Positions 7,234-14,635 of a stretch of 34,490 bases of DNA are shown in pieces; the first letter of the stretch is position 1, and the number at the start of each line of letters is the position of its first letter. The position numbers and the translations under genes are program-made. The stretch comes from Candidatus Aminicenantes bacterium. GTDB taxonomy: Bacteria > Acidobacteriota > Aminicenantia > UBA2199. The DNA lies in contig JAPKZL010000222.1 of the NCBI GenBank assembly GCA_026393795.1, positions 1 to 34,490 of the forward strand, read 5' to 3'. The notes below the pieces were generated by a model, which was given only the letters and a program-made list of their open reading frames with translations, did no database searches and was not told the origin of the DNA.

Positions 7234-9042
7234 ATGGCGCGTAATTTGTTTTTTTTCTGTTTACTGGTGTTCCCGTTCATGCTTTTTTCCGGGGAAAAAA
7301 AGGAAAAGCCGGACATAGAGGAAAAAATCGAGGTCATCGGCAAGGTGCCGCTGGCCAAGGCGTTGCAGAGCGTAACGGTTTTCAATGAAAAGGAATTGGC
7401 GTTCCTGCAATTTGCCGGCTTGAAAGCGGCCCTGAACCAGACCCCGGGCATCCTGGTCCTCAGCGCCGGCCATCCCGGCCAGTTTGCCTATACGTTCGCC
7501 CGCGGCGCGGCGGTCAACCAGATGCTTTTTCTTGTCGACGGCTGCAAGCTGTTCGATCCCTCGAGTTCGCTGAGCGGCAATTTTTCATTTTTATCGCCCC
7601 AGGTCATCCAAAAAATAGAGATCATCCGCGGTCCGCTCAGCAATCTCTACGGTTCGAGCGCCATGGGCGGGGTAGTGAACCTGATCACCAAAAAGAGCAA
7701 CGGGTTCGGTTTTTCCTTGAGCAGGGGGAGCCATGATACGTATGAGGGCGATTTTTTTTGGGGAGGGAAAAAGGCTGGGTTCAATTTTTCCCTGAACGGC
7801 CATTTCCTGAATTACAGCGACGGCGTGCCGAACGACAAGCTGCAAAAACAGGGGTTCTCCTTCAATTCGGGTTATGAAAAAAACAATCTAAGCCTCGGGC
7901 TCTCGCTGTTCGGCAATCTCGTCGCTTCCGGGATCCCGATCAACCTGGGTCTGCCCACCCCGCAACGGCATTATTGGCAGAAAAATCTGCTCTTTTCCGC
8001 CCCCTTCCTGTATCGTTTCACCGAACATCTTGACCTGGATTGCAAAATTTCCCTGCACTGGAATCAGTATGAGTTTTCCGATCCCGACGACACCTGGAAC
8101 CCCTCCTACGGCAACAGTTCTTTCATTACCGCGTTGACGGCCCGATTCAATGCTCTTCTCTGGGAAAAAGTGAAGCTCATGGCCGGGATCGACTACTCCC
8201 TGCAGACGATCGACAACCAGAGCAACGGTGAGTGGCTGCTTGAAGAGGCCGGGACCAGCGTCTTTTCCCACTTTTTAAGCCTGAGTGCCGATCTGGGCAG
8301 ATTCCTCCTTTCGGGATCGGTCCGCCTGGACAAGTACAAAAACCTGCGAACCGTCTTTTCCCCGCAAATGGGGCTTTCTTTCAACCTGCTGCCCAATTTC
8401 AAAATACGGGCCTCGTATGCGCAAAGCTTCCGGGCCCCGACCCTGCCGGAATTGCTTAACCCCTACTGGGGCAATCCGGCGCTGGTCCCGGAAACCGGGA
8501 AATCGTTCGAGTTCGGCGGCGATTTTTATTTGAAATCGCTGGCCCTGGGGATCAGCTTTTTTGATTCCCGCTATTTGAATCTGATCGGCTACAGCCCGCT
8601 TACCTGGAAATTCGTCAATATCAATGAGGCGATCAGCAAGGGAATGGAAGTGAGTTTAAAACAAACTTTTTTCAGCCATTGGCAACTGGGCTTGGCCTAT
8701 ACCTTTTTGAAAACCCGGGACGTGCAATACGATCGGGAGCTCTTGCGCCGTCCGCGCCACACCCTGTCGGCGCAGCTCACCTATCAGGGTCGCAGGTTCG
8801 ATGTTTTTGCCGAGATGATCTACGTGGGCAAACGCCTCGATTACAACGAAACGCTCTGGACGGTTGCCGAAAATCCCTCCTTCAACACCTTCAATTTCGT
8901 TTTCAATTTCCATTTGTCGAGCGAGATGGCCTGGTTCTTGAATATCAGCAATGCCTTTAACCGTCATTTTGAAGAAGTGCTGGGCTACCCGGCGCCGTTG
9001 CGCAGGATTCTGGTCGGCATCAGATATCAGGGGACGAAATGA
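7234..9042 (+). CDS. btuB: TonB-dependent outer-membrane cobalamin receptor
   Basis: A 602-residue outer-membrane receptor that would import cobalamin or another corrinoid using TonB energy. A signal peptide (RNLFFFCLLVFPFMLFSG) is followed by a TonB-box-like segment (EKIEVIG), then a plug domain with GRGAAVNQMLFLVDG-like spacing (ARGAAVNQMLFLVDG), IEIIRGPLSNLYGSSAMGG and VVNLITKK, which are typical plug motifs. The rest is a long beta-barrel rich in alternating aromatic strands; SFRAPTLPELLNPYWGNPALVPE is the usual receptor loop (split across about residues 400-425). The ATG at 7234 is preferred over 7228 because AGGAGG (7221-7226) is 7 nt from 7234 but only 1 nt from 7228. The B12 riboswitch upstream and btuFDC downstream make cobalamin the most likely ligand. 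Barrel sequence alone would not identify it. Confidence 0.88.
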   Translation: MARNLFFFCLLVFPFMLFSGEKKEKPDIEEKIEVIGKVPLAKALQSVTVFNEKELAFLQFAGLKAALNQTPGILVLSAGHPGQFAYTFARGAAVNQMLFLVDGCKLFDPSSSLSGNFSFLSPQVIQKIEIIRGPLSNLYGSSAMGGVVNLITKKSNGFGFSLSRGSHDTYEGDFFWGGKKAGFNFSLNGHFLNYSDGVPNDKLQKQGFSFNSGYEKNNLSLGLSLFGNLVASGIPINLGLPTPQRHYWQKNLLFSAPFLYRFTEHLDLDCKISLHWNQYEFSDPDDTWNPSYGNSSFITALTARFNALLWEKVKLMAGIDYSLQTIDNQSNGEWLLEEAGTSVFSHFLSLSADLGRFLLSGSVRLDKYKNLRTVFSPQMGLSFNLLPNFKIRASYAQSFRAPTLPELLNPYWGNPALVPETGKSFEFGGDFYLKSLALGISFFDSRYLNLIGYSPLTWKFVNINEAISKGMEVSLKQTFFSHWQLGLAYTFLKTRDVQYDRELLRRPRHTLSAQLTYQGRRFDVFAEMIYVGKRLDYNETLWTVAENPSFNTFNFVFNFHLSSEMAWFLNISNAFNRHFEEVLGYPAPLRRILVGIRYQGTK

Positions 9043-9061
9043 CGTTGCGCCAATCCAATCC

Positions 9062-9925
9062 ATGAGACTGAAAAAGGCATATTTGTTTTTTGGTTTTTTC
9101 CTGATTGCCGGCACGATCGTTGCCCAGCGGGTCGTGTCCATGGCTCCGGCCGTGACCGAGATTGTTTTCGCCCTAGGCAAAGGCGATTTGCTGGTCGGCG
9201 TCAGCCAGTTCTGCGATTATCCGGCCCAGGCTCGAGCCATCGCCAAAGTCGGCGGTCTGTTCGATGTGAACATGGAAGCGCTCCTGGCGCTGGCCCCGGA
9301 AATCGTCATCGCCTATCCCGAACAATATGCCCAGGTTCAATTTCTGGAAACCCGGGCACGGGTGCTGGTGGTGAAGCACGAATGCCTGTCCGACCTCTTC
9401 GCTGCCATCGTGGCGATCGGCAACGCCCTCCATGCGGAAGGCGAGGCCGAGAGCATGGTCCTGGCCCTGAAAAGAAAATTCGCCGCGATCAAGGCCCGGG
9501 CCAAGGGCAGAAAAACAATGCGGGTCCTGATCATCGCCGGCCGCAACCCGGATGAACTGAAAAACATGTATATCATCGGCAACCGCGATTTTCTCAATGA
9601 GCTACTTGAGATTGCCGGCGGCGTCAACGCCTACCGGGGAACGATCCGTTATCCGAGCATATCGATGGAAACGGTTGTTTTCCTCAACCCCGACGTCATC
9701 ATCGAGCTTTCGGCCCATTACGAAGGGATAGGCGATGAACGGATTCATGAACTTTGGCAGCCGTTCACCATGCTGGCGGCGGTCCAAAACCGGCGGCTGC
9801 AAATCATCAAGGAAACGTTCTGGCTCAGGCCCGGGCCCCGGGTCAACATGATTGCCGAAGCGTTGGCCCGGTTATTCGCCTCAGCCGCCGGCGAAAAAGA
9901 ACCGTCCACTCCGGCCGATTCATGA
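9062..9925 (+). CDS. btuF: Cobalamin ABC transporter, periplasmic binding protein
   Basis: A 287-residue periplasmic binding protein of the BtuF/FhuD class, which passes corrinoid from the outer-membrane receptor to the BtuCD permease. The signal peptide (LKKAYLFFGFFLIAGTIVAQ) leads straight into RVVSMAPAVTEIVFALG, the hallmark first strand of this class, followed by VGVSQFCDYP and APEIVIAYPEQ; the long backbone helix and the second lobe (VFLNPDVIIELS) follow. The ATG at 9062 starts the signal peptide, 19 nt after the btuB stop, and lacks a clear Shine-Dalgarno, so translation may depend on coupling with btuB. An upstream in-frame start inside btuB would spoil the signal peptide. The gene ends in an ATGA overlap with btuD. 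Confidence 0.88.
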   Translation: MRLKKAYLFFGFFLIAGTIVAQRVVSMAPAVTEIVFALGKGDLLVGVSQFCDYPAQARAIAKVGGLFDVNMEALLALAPEIVIAYPEQYAQVQFLETRARVLVVKHECLSDLFAAIVAIGNALHAEGEAESMVLALKRKFAAIKARAKGRKTMRVLIIAGRNPDELKNMYIIGNRDFLNELLEIAGGVNAYRGTIRYPSISMETVVFLNPDVIIELSAHYEGIGDERIHELWQPFTMLAAVQNRRLQIIKETFWLRPGPRVNMIAEALARLFASAAGEKEPSTPADS

Positions 9926-10677
9926 TCCAAGTCAAGCACCTGAGTCATTCGCTTGGCCGCAAGACTGTTCTGCGAAACCTGGATTTCCATTTGCATGAAA
10001 ACGATTTTGTCCTGATTTTCGGGCCGAACGGGGCGGGAAAATCGACCTTGTTGAAACTGCTGGCCGGAATCCTCGCCGCTGAAAAAGGAGATGTTTTTAT
10101 CGGCCAAAAGAATATATCGCGCTATTCAAAAAAAGAATTGGCCACGCAGGTCGCTTATCTCCCCCAGTTTGACGATTTCAACTTGCCGTTGCTGGTCAAG
10201 GACATCCTGCTTTCCAGCCGCTATCCCTACCAGGCCCTTTTCAAGGGCTATTCGCGCCGGGATTACGAGATGGTCGAACGATCGGTCGAACGCTTTGCCT
10301 TGCAAGATGTTGTCGGCCGCAACATGCAGACCCTGAGCGGCGGCGAGAGGAAGAAGGTGCTGCTGGCCAGCGCCTTCATCCAGGACGTGCCGATCGTTCT
10401 ATTGGACGAACCGTTGAATTTTTTGGATCCCGCCGGGGCCAGGCAGGTGATGCGCATGCTCAGGGAGATGCATGCCTTGGGGAAAACGATCGTGCTGGTC
10501 TCCCATGCCCTGGAACACGTTTATTCCCAGGCCAACAAGATGCTGGCGTTGAAAAACGGTGAAATCCGCTATTTCGGGGAAAAAAAATTTTCAGCCGAGC
10601 TGTTCCAAGATATTTACCAGGTATCGGTCAAACGGGTGTTTGCCGAAAACAGGGAAATCATCTACATCGATGAATAA
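9922..10677 (+). CDS. btuD: Cobalamin ABC transporter, ATPase
   Basis: A 251-residue ABC ATPase that powers corrinoid import on the cytoplasmic side. Walker A is GPNGAGKST (34-42), the Q-loop is YLPQFDD, the signature is LSGGERKKV (from 138), and Walker B is IVLLDEPLNFLD (D162, E163), with a switch His in VLVSHALEH. The class matches FepC/BtuD-type importers of the FecCD permease family. The ATG at 9922 overlaps the btuF stop as ATGA, which fixes the start, and the gene overlaps btuC by 8 nt. Assignment to cobalamin rests on the operon and riboswitch. Confidence 0.9.
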   Translation: MIQVKHLSHSLGRKTVLRNLDFHLHENDFVLIFGPNGAGKSTLLKLLAGILAAEKGDVFIGQKNISRYSKKELATQVAYLPQFDDFNLPLLVKDILLSSRYPYQALFKGYSRRDYEMVERSVERFALQDVVGRNMQTLSGGERKKVLLASAFIQDVPIVLLDEPLNFLDPAGARQVMRMLREMHALGKTIVLVSHALEHVYSQANKMLALKNGEIRYFGEKKFSAELFQDIYQVSVKRVFAENREIIYIDE

Positions 10678-11644
10678 AAAAATTTATTGGCTTGGTGCGA
10701 TTGTTTTAATATGCTTGCTCATCATTCCGTTTTTCGGCGTCGTTCCCATCAAATGGCAACTCCTGCTCCACAAAAATACCGCCAGTTTTATTTTTTGGCA
10801 ATTGCGTGTCCCGCGTGCCTTGCTGGGGTTCGTCGCCGGGTCCATTCTGGCGCTGTCGGGCCTGGTATGCCAGAATTTGTTTAAAAACAATCTGGCCACT
10901 CCCGAAATTCTGGGAATTTCTTCCGGAGCTTCGGCCGGAGCGGTTCTGGCGCTTAAATTCAATCTGCATGTCCCGTTTTTCGGTTTGGGCGGGATGGTTC
11001 TGTTTTCCTATCTGGGGGCCTTGTCGTCGGTTCTGTTTGTCCTGCTCATTTCGCGCCTGGTGCGCAATGCATCGCTGTACACCTTTTTAATGTGCGGCGT
11101 GGCGCTGAATTTCTTTTATTCGGCGCTGATTGTTTTTTTTCAATACCTGTTCGATTATGCCAATACCTTTTCGCTTTTGCGCTGGCTGATGGGGGGCATT
11201 TCCGTGACCGGATATCATGAAGTCATTTTATTGGCCAGCCTGCTGTTGCTTTTTCTATCGGCCATTTTTCTTTTCAAGAAGGAGTTTTTGCTGCTCGCGG
11301 CCGGTGACCATTTCGCGCAAAGTCGGGGTTTGCCGGTGCAGCAATTCAGGATAGCCGCGTTTTTGGGGCTGGCATTTTTTGTTGGCGCGGTGGTTTCGAT
11401 TTGCGGACCGATCGGATTCGTTGCCCTGATCGTGCCGCACATATCCAGGTTGTGGGGCAAGAGCCATTACGGCCAGACCGTCGTTTTAACGCTTCTGCTG
11501 GGCGGCGGTTTTTTGCTCCTGGCCGATTGGCTGGCGCGAACGCTCGTCGCTCCGGTCGATATCCCGGTCGGGATTGTCACCTCGCTGTTCGGGGCGCCTT
11601 TCTTTTTGTCGCTGATCCTGTCGCAATTGAAAAAAGCGGAATGA
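10670..11644 (+). CDS. btuC: Cobalamin ABC transporter, permease
   Basis: A 324-residue polytopic permease of the FecCD/BtuC family, which forms a dimer with about ten membrane helices per subunit. Family motifs seen are RVPRALLGFVAGSILALSGLVCQNLFKNNLATPEILGISSGAS (read in segments over about residues 40-85), the gate region GPIGFVALIVPHISR and the coupling-helix neighbourhood GKSHYGQT. The final segment (APVDIPVGIVTSLFGAPFFLSLI) is also typical. The start at 10670 overlaps the last codons of btuD by 8 nt and begins with a membrane helix. It is the last gene of the B12 uptake operon. Confidence 0.9.
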   Translation: MNKKIYWLGAIVLICLLIIPFFGVVPIKWQLLLHKNTASFIFWQLRVPRALLGFVAGSILALSGLVCQNLFKNNLATPEILGISSGASAGAVLALKFNLHVPFFGLGGMVLFSYLGALSSVLFVLLISRLVRNASLYTFLMCGVALNFFYSALIVFFQYLFDYANTFSLLRWLMGGISVTGYHEVILLASLLLLFLSAIFLFKKEFLLLAAGDHFAQSRGLPVQQFRIAAFLGLAFFVGAVVSICGPIGFVALIVPHISRLWGKSHYGQTVVLTLLLGGGFLLLADWLARTLVAPVDIPVGIVTSLFGAPFFLSLILSQLKKAE

Positions 11645-11677
11645 TTTTCCGCGGATTGAATAGCGCCAACATTTTTT

Positions 11678-11690
11678 TGCTATAATAGCA
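11678..11690 (+). promoter_or_regulatory. Extended -10 promoter for alr
   Basis: TGCTATAAT (11678-11686) is a perfect extended -10 element. The best -35 candidate, TTGAAT (11656-11661), is 19 nt away, which is long, but extended -10 promoters tolerate this. The -10 box lies within a small palindrome, TGCTA-TAA-TAGCA (11678-11690). Transcription should start near 11693. Confidence 0.6.
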
Positions 11691-11693
11691 GGC

Positions 11694-11720
11694 GGGAAAA
11701 TATTTTGCAAAATATTTCCC
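11694..11720. repeat. Inverted repeat in the alr leader
   Basis: GGGAAAATATTTT and AAAATATTTCCC face each other around GC, giving a stem of about 12 bp with one bulged A. It begins at the predicted start of transcription and ends 9 nt before the alr start codon, where no Shine-Dalgarno is visible. It could be an operator, a 5' stabilising hairpin or a translation control element. Confidence 0.7.
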
Positions 11721-11729
11721 CGTTAAAAA

Positions 11730-12848
11730 ATGAAAACACACATTGAGATCAACCGGGCCAACCTGCTCCACAACCTGAACGTCTTCAAAACCATCACCCG
11801 TAAAAAAGTGATGTTCGTGGTCAAGGCCAACGCCTACGGGCACGGTTTACCCGAGATCATCGAAATCAGCAAATCGCAGCCTGGCGTGGACCGCTACGCC
11901 GTGGATTCGCTCCAGGAAGCCCTGCTGGTCAAATCCCTGCAGCAGGAAAAACCGGTAGTGATCCTGGGCTGGAGCGATCCGGACGAATTGACGGAAATAG
12001 TCGCCAATGAGTTTGAAACGGTGGTCCCCTCCATCGACCATTTGCGCTTGACCCGGGAAATTGCCAAAAAATTGCGGCGCAAAGCGTTGATCCACCTGAA
12101 AATTGAAACCGGCACCAACCGCCTCGGCCTCGAGCCCGAAAAGGTCATTCGCCTGCTGGGCGATTTCCCCGACCCTTGGCTTGAATTGAAAGGCATTTAT
12201 TCCCATTTTGCCAACATCGAAGATACGACCGATCCCACTTTTGCCCAGCAGCAGCTGGCCATTTTCAACCAGGTCATTGCCCGTCTCCCCGCCGGTAGGG
12301 TCATCCGGCATTTTTCCAGCTCGGCCTCCAGCCTGCTTTTTCCGAAAACTTTTTTCGACACGGTGCGGGTGGGAATCTCGGCCTACGGCTACTGGCCTTC
12401 CAAGCAGACCCACGCGCTGTATTTGCAGAAACACCGCAAAAAAATAACCTTCAAGCCCGTCTTGAGCTGGCATGCGAAAGTGGCCCAGGTCAAACAAATC
12501 AAAAAGGGTTCGGCGATCGGTTATGGGCTTACCTACCGGACGTACAGCCAGGTGAAAATCATCGTTGTCCCTATTGGTTACTACGATGGCTACGACCGCA
12601 AGCTTTCCAATGTCGCGCACGTGCTGGTCAATGGCGTCAAGGCTCCGGTCAGGGGCAGGATCTGCATGGATATGTTCATGGTCGATGTGTCGCATGTGAA
12701 AAACGTAAAAGTCGGCGATCGGGTAACCCTGCTCGGCGAACAGAAACATGAACATATCACGGCCGATACCCTGTCCGAATTGGCCGGCACCATCAATTAT
12801 GAAATATTGGCCCGGATCAATCCGCTGATCCCGAGAATGATCGTTTGA
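11730..12848 (+). CDS. alr: Alanine racemase
   Basis: A 372-residue PLP enzyme that interconverts L- and D-alanine to supply peptidoglycan. The PLP lysine is K32 in VVKANAYGHG. The second catalytic base is Y265 in AIGYGLTY, the same number as in the well-studied Geobacillus enzyme, and R213 (TVRVGISAYG) matches the residue that contacts the PLP ring nitrogen. The C-terminal beta-domain has GRICMDMFMVDV and GDRVTLLG. Length and layout are those of a normal, complete enzyme. The ATG at 11730 is the only sensible start, despite the lack of a Shine-Dalgarno. It lies 85 nt after btuC and has its own promoter. Confidence 0.96.
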   Translation: MKTHIEINRANLLHNLNVFKTITRKKVMFVVKANAYGHGLPEIIEISKSQPGVDRYAVDSLQEALLVKSLQQEKPVVILGWSDPDELTEIVANEFETVVPSIDHLRLTREIAKKLRRKALIHLKIETGTNRLGLEPEKVIRLLGDFPDPWLELKGIYSHFANIEDTTDPTFAQQQLAIFNQVIARLPAGRVIRHFSSSASSLLFPKTFFDTVRVGISAYGYWPSKQTHALYLQKHRKKITFKPVLSWHAKVAQVKQIKKGSAIGYGLTYRTYSQVKIIVVPIGYYDGYDRKLSNVAHVLVNGVKAPVRGRICMDMFMVDVSHVKNVKVGDRVTLLGEQKHEHITADTLSELAGTINYEILARINPLIPRMIV

Positions 12849-12875
12849 CCATGTCGGCAGCGGGCGCATTTTTAT

Positions 12876-12903
12876 GGAACTTTTAAATTTTTCAAGTCGT
12901 TTA
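12876..12903 (+). promoter_or_regulatory. Possible ECF-type autoregulated promoter
   Basis: GGAACTT (12876-12882) resembles the GAAC-type -35 of ECF sigma promoters, and CGTTTA (12898-12903) lies 15 nt further, like the CGT-type -10 recognised by SigW-like factors. It sits right before the ECF sigma gene, where autoregulation is common. The predicted leader would be very short, which weakens the call. Confidence 0.35.
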
Positions 12904-12912
12904 TAGGTGTGT

Positions 12913-13452
12913 ATGGATATAGCAGAAACCTTATTGAGGTGCAGAAATGGTGATCAGGAGGCCTGGAATATGTTGATCAATGCCTATTTCAAGGCGGTTT
13001 ACAATATCGCCCTCAATTTTTTTGCCGACCGTGACATCGCCGCCGATGTCACCCAGGATATTTTTTTGAAAATGTACAACAACCTGGAAAAATTCAAGGA
13101 GGAAAAGAATTTTACCGCCTGGCTTTTCACCATCTCGCGCAACTATTGCATCGATTACTGGCGGAAAAACAAAAAATACCTCTTGAACAGCCAGGAATTG
13201 GACGAAAAAGTCAGCCTGCCTAGCCCGACCCCGGAAGATAACGTGGTCAGGGAATCGGAAATCAGGGAATTGAGAAAAAAAATAACCCAACTGGAGCCCG
13301 AATTGAGGGTCATGCTGATTCTGCGCGACATACAGGATCTATCCTACCGGGAAATCGCCGGAAAATTTTCCATTCCCGAAGGCACCGTAAAATCCCGTAT
13401 CAACCGGGCCAGACTGAAGCTGGCCCAGTCTTATGTCCGGGGGGAAGCATGA
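12913..13452 (+). CDS. ECF-type RNA polymerase sigma factor
   Basis: A 179-residue group 4 sigma factor. Region 2 spans about residues 18-86 (AADVTQDIFLKMYNNLEKF, FTAWLFTISRNYCIDYWRK), which melts the -10 element. Region 4 covers about 122-172, with LSYREIAGKFSIPEGTVKSRINRAR as the helix-turn-helix for the -35. There is no region 3. The ATG at 12913 is preferred to the GTG at 12907, since TAGG lies 6 nt upstream. The stop overlaps the anti-sigma start as ATGA, the typical stoichiometric coupling. Downstream are two small membrane proteins and a DUF4097 protein, pointing to envelope stress or surface adaptation. Confidence 0.93.
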   Translation: MDIAETLLRCRNGDQEAWNMLINAYFKAVYNIALNFFADRDIAADVTQDIFLKMYNNLEKFKEEKNFTAWLFTISRNYCIDYWRKNKKYLLNSQELDEKVSLPSPTPEDNVVRESEIRELRKKITQLEPELRVMLILRDIQDLSYREIAGKFSIPEGTVKSRINRARLKLAQSYVRGEA

Positions 13453-13985
13453 TGTACAAATGCAAAGAAATCGAATCCCTGCTCTCCGCCTACCTGGAGA
13501 ATGAATTGCCGGCGGAGGTGACGGTGGATATCACCCAACACCTGGCCGCCTGCTCCCATTGCCTTGAGTTGAAGGAAAAAGTGGAAGAACTGATATTATC
13601 GTTGTCCGATCTGCAGGAGGAAGTTCCGTTCTTTCTCAAGAACCGGCTTTTCAACATCCCTGAAATTTCCGAAAAAAAGAAGCTCGCCAAGACCATTTTC
13701 TTCCCCAAATGGCTGGCCGCCGCGGCCGGCACGATCATCCTGTTCCTGAACCTGTCCTATTTCACCAATATTTTCCCGCCGCTCAACCGCACCATGCACA
13801 CGGTGGTCGGCTCCATCGAAACCTTCGTGGTTCAGACCGGAGGCTGGTTCGAACAGATCAAGGAATCCAAGAATCTGCTGCTGTTCACCTTTTTCAACAA
13901 GAAAAGCAGCGAAAGCAAGGCTGAAAAATTGAACGCGGGCTTCAATGTAAATAAAGAAATGAGCAAAGGAGGAAACAATGGCTAA
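13449..13985 (+). CDS. Zinc-finger anti-sigma factor, single-pass membrane
   Basis: A 178-residue anti-sigma factor. The N-terminal zinc-binding anti-sigma domain has Cys5, His31, Cys35 and Cys38 (QHLAACSHC), the ZAS pattern that clamps ECF sigma factors. One membrane helix lies at about 87-108 (WLAAAAGTIILFLNLSYF), leaving about 70 residues outside, with no recognisable sensor domain. Its start overlaps the sigma stop by 4 nt. In this class, a signal outside leads to release of the sigma factor by proteolysis or by a change of shape; which applies is not visible. Confidence 0.85.
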   Translation: MMYKCKEIESLLSAYLENELPAEVTVDITQHLAACSHCLELKEKVEELILSLSDLQEEVPFFLKNRLFNIPEISEKKKLAKTIFFPKWLAAAAGTIILFLNLSYFTNIFPPLNRTMHTVVGSIETFVVQTGGWFEQIKESKNLLLFTFFNKKSSESKAEKLNAGFNVNKEMSKGGNNG

Positions 13986-14463
13986 CAATGAAGAAGCGAA
14001 CAAGGTCCAGAAGGAGAAGAATCCGTCCTTAGCTGCTTTTCTGGCGATATTCCCCGGCATGGGAGCCATTTACAATGGCAACATCATCAAGGGCATCACC
14101 TACATGGTGATTTTTGCCGTGTTGATCGTTTTGACGGACAACGCCAATGACCCGGATGCGATTGTGTTTGGCCTGATGATCGCCGGTTTTTTCATTTTCC
14201 AGGTCCTGGACAGCTACAATGAAGCCGGCCGGATCAATAAAAATGTCCTGGCTGAAGAAAGTCCCGCCAGCCAGAAAGAAGACTTGTCCCTGTTTGCGTC
14301 CATCACCGTGCTGGTGATCGGGATTATTTTCCAGCTGGTCGAATTCGACGTGCTTACCTACCGCCAGGTTACGCGCCTGTGGCCGCTGGTGCTGATCATC
14401 TTTGGCATTAAGATCGTTTACAATTACTTTAAAAAAGAGGAGAGCAAAAATGGCAAAAGCTAA
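13978..14463 (+). CDS. Multi-pass membrane protein, TM2-like plus LiaF-type TM region
   Basis: A 161-residue protein with about four membrane helices. The first half (NPSLAAFLAIFPGMGAIYNG, residues 16-35, then a hydrophobic run to 52) resembles TM2-type hairpins. The second half ends with WPLVLIIFGIKIVYNYF (135-151), the signature of the LiaI-LiaF-like transmembrane region (DUF5668). Between them is a polar loop of about 30 residues. GGAGG lies 5 nt before the ATG, and the gene overlaps the anti-sigma gene by 8 nt. In Gram-positive bacteria such TM proteins serve cell-envelope stress systems; a like role here is inferred. Confidence 0.72.
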   Translation: MANNEEANKVQKEKNPSLAAFLAIFPGMGAIYNGNIIKGITYMVIFAVLIVLTDNANDPDAIVFGLMIAGFFIFQVLDSYNEAGRINKNVLAEESPASQKEDLSLFASITVLVIGIIFQLVEFDVLTYRQVTRLWPLVLIIFGIKIVYNYFKKEESKNGKS

Positions 14464-14635
14464 AAAAGAGTCGCTTTTCTGGGGATTCATCATCCTGCTG
14501 CTGGGGGTGCTGTTTCTGTTGAAAAACTACGGCCTTGAAATCAACGTCTGGCACCTGATCGGGAAATACTGGCCGTTGATCCTGATTTATATCGGCTTGA
14601 AAAATATTTACTTTTACGCAAAAAAGAATCAATGA
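14450..14635 (+). CDS. Small DUF5668/LiaF-like membrane protein
   Basis: A 61-residue protein made almost only of the LiaI-LiaF-like transmembrane region: a helix LFWGFIILLLGVLFLL, a short loop, and KYWPLILIYIGLKNIYFY. It repeats the C-terminal half of the preceding protein, so the two may pair or may have arisen by duplication. The ATG at 14450 is chosen for GAGGAG about 8 nt upstream; it overlaps the previous gene by 14 nt and the next by ATGA. No catalytic residues. Confidence 0.72.
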   Translation: MAKAKKESLFWGFIILLLGVLFLLKNYGLEINVWHLIGKYWPLILIYIGLKNIYFYAKKNQ

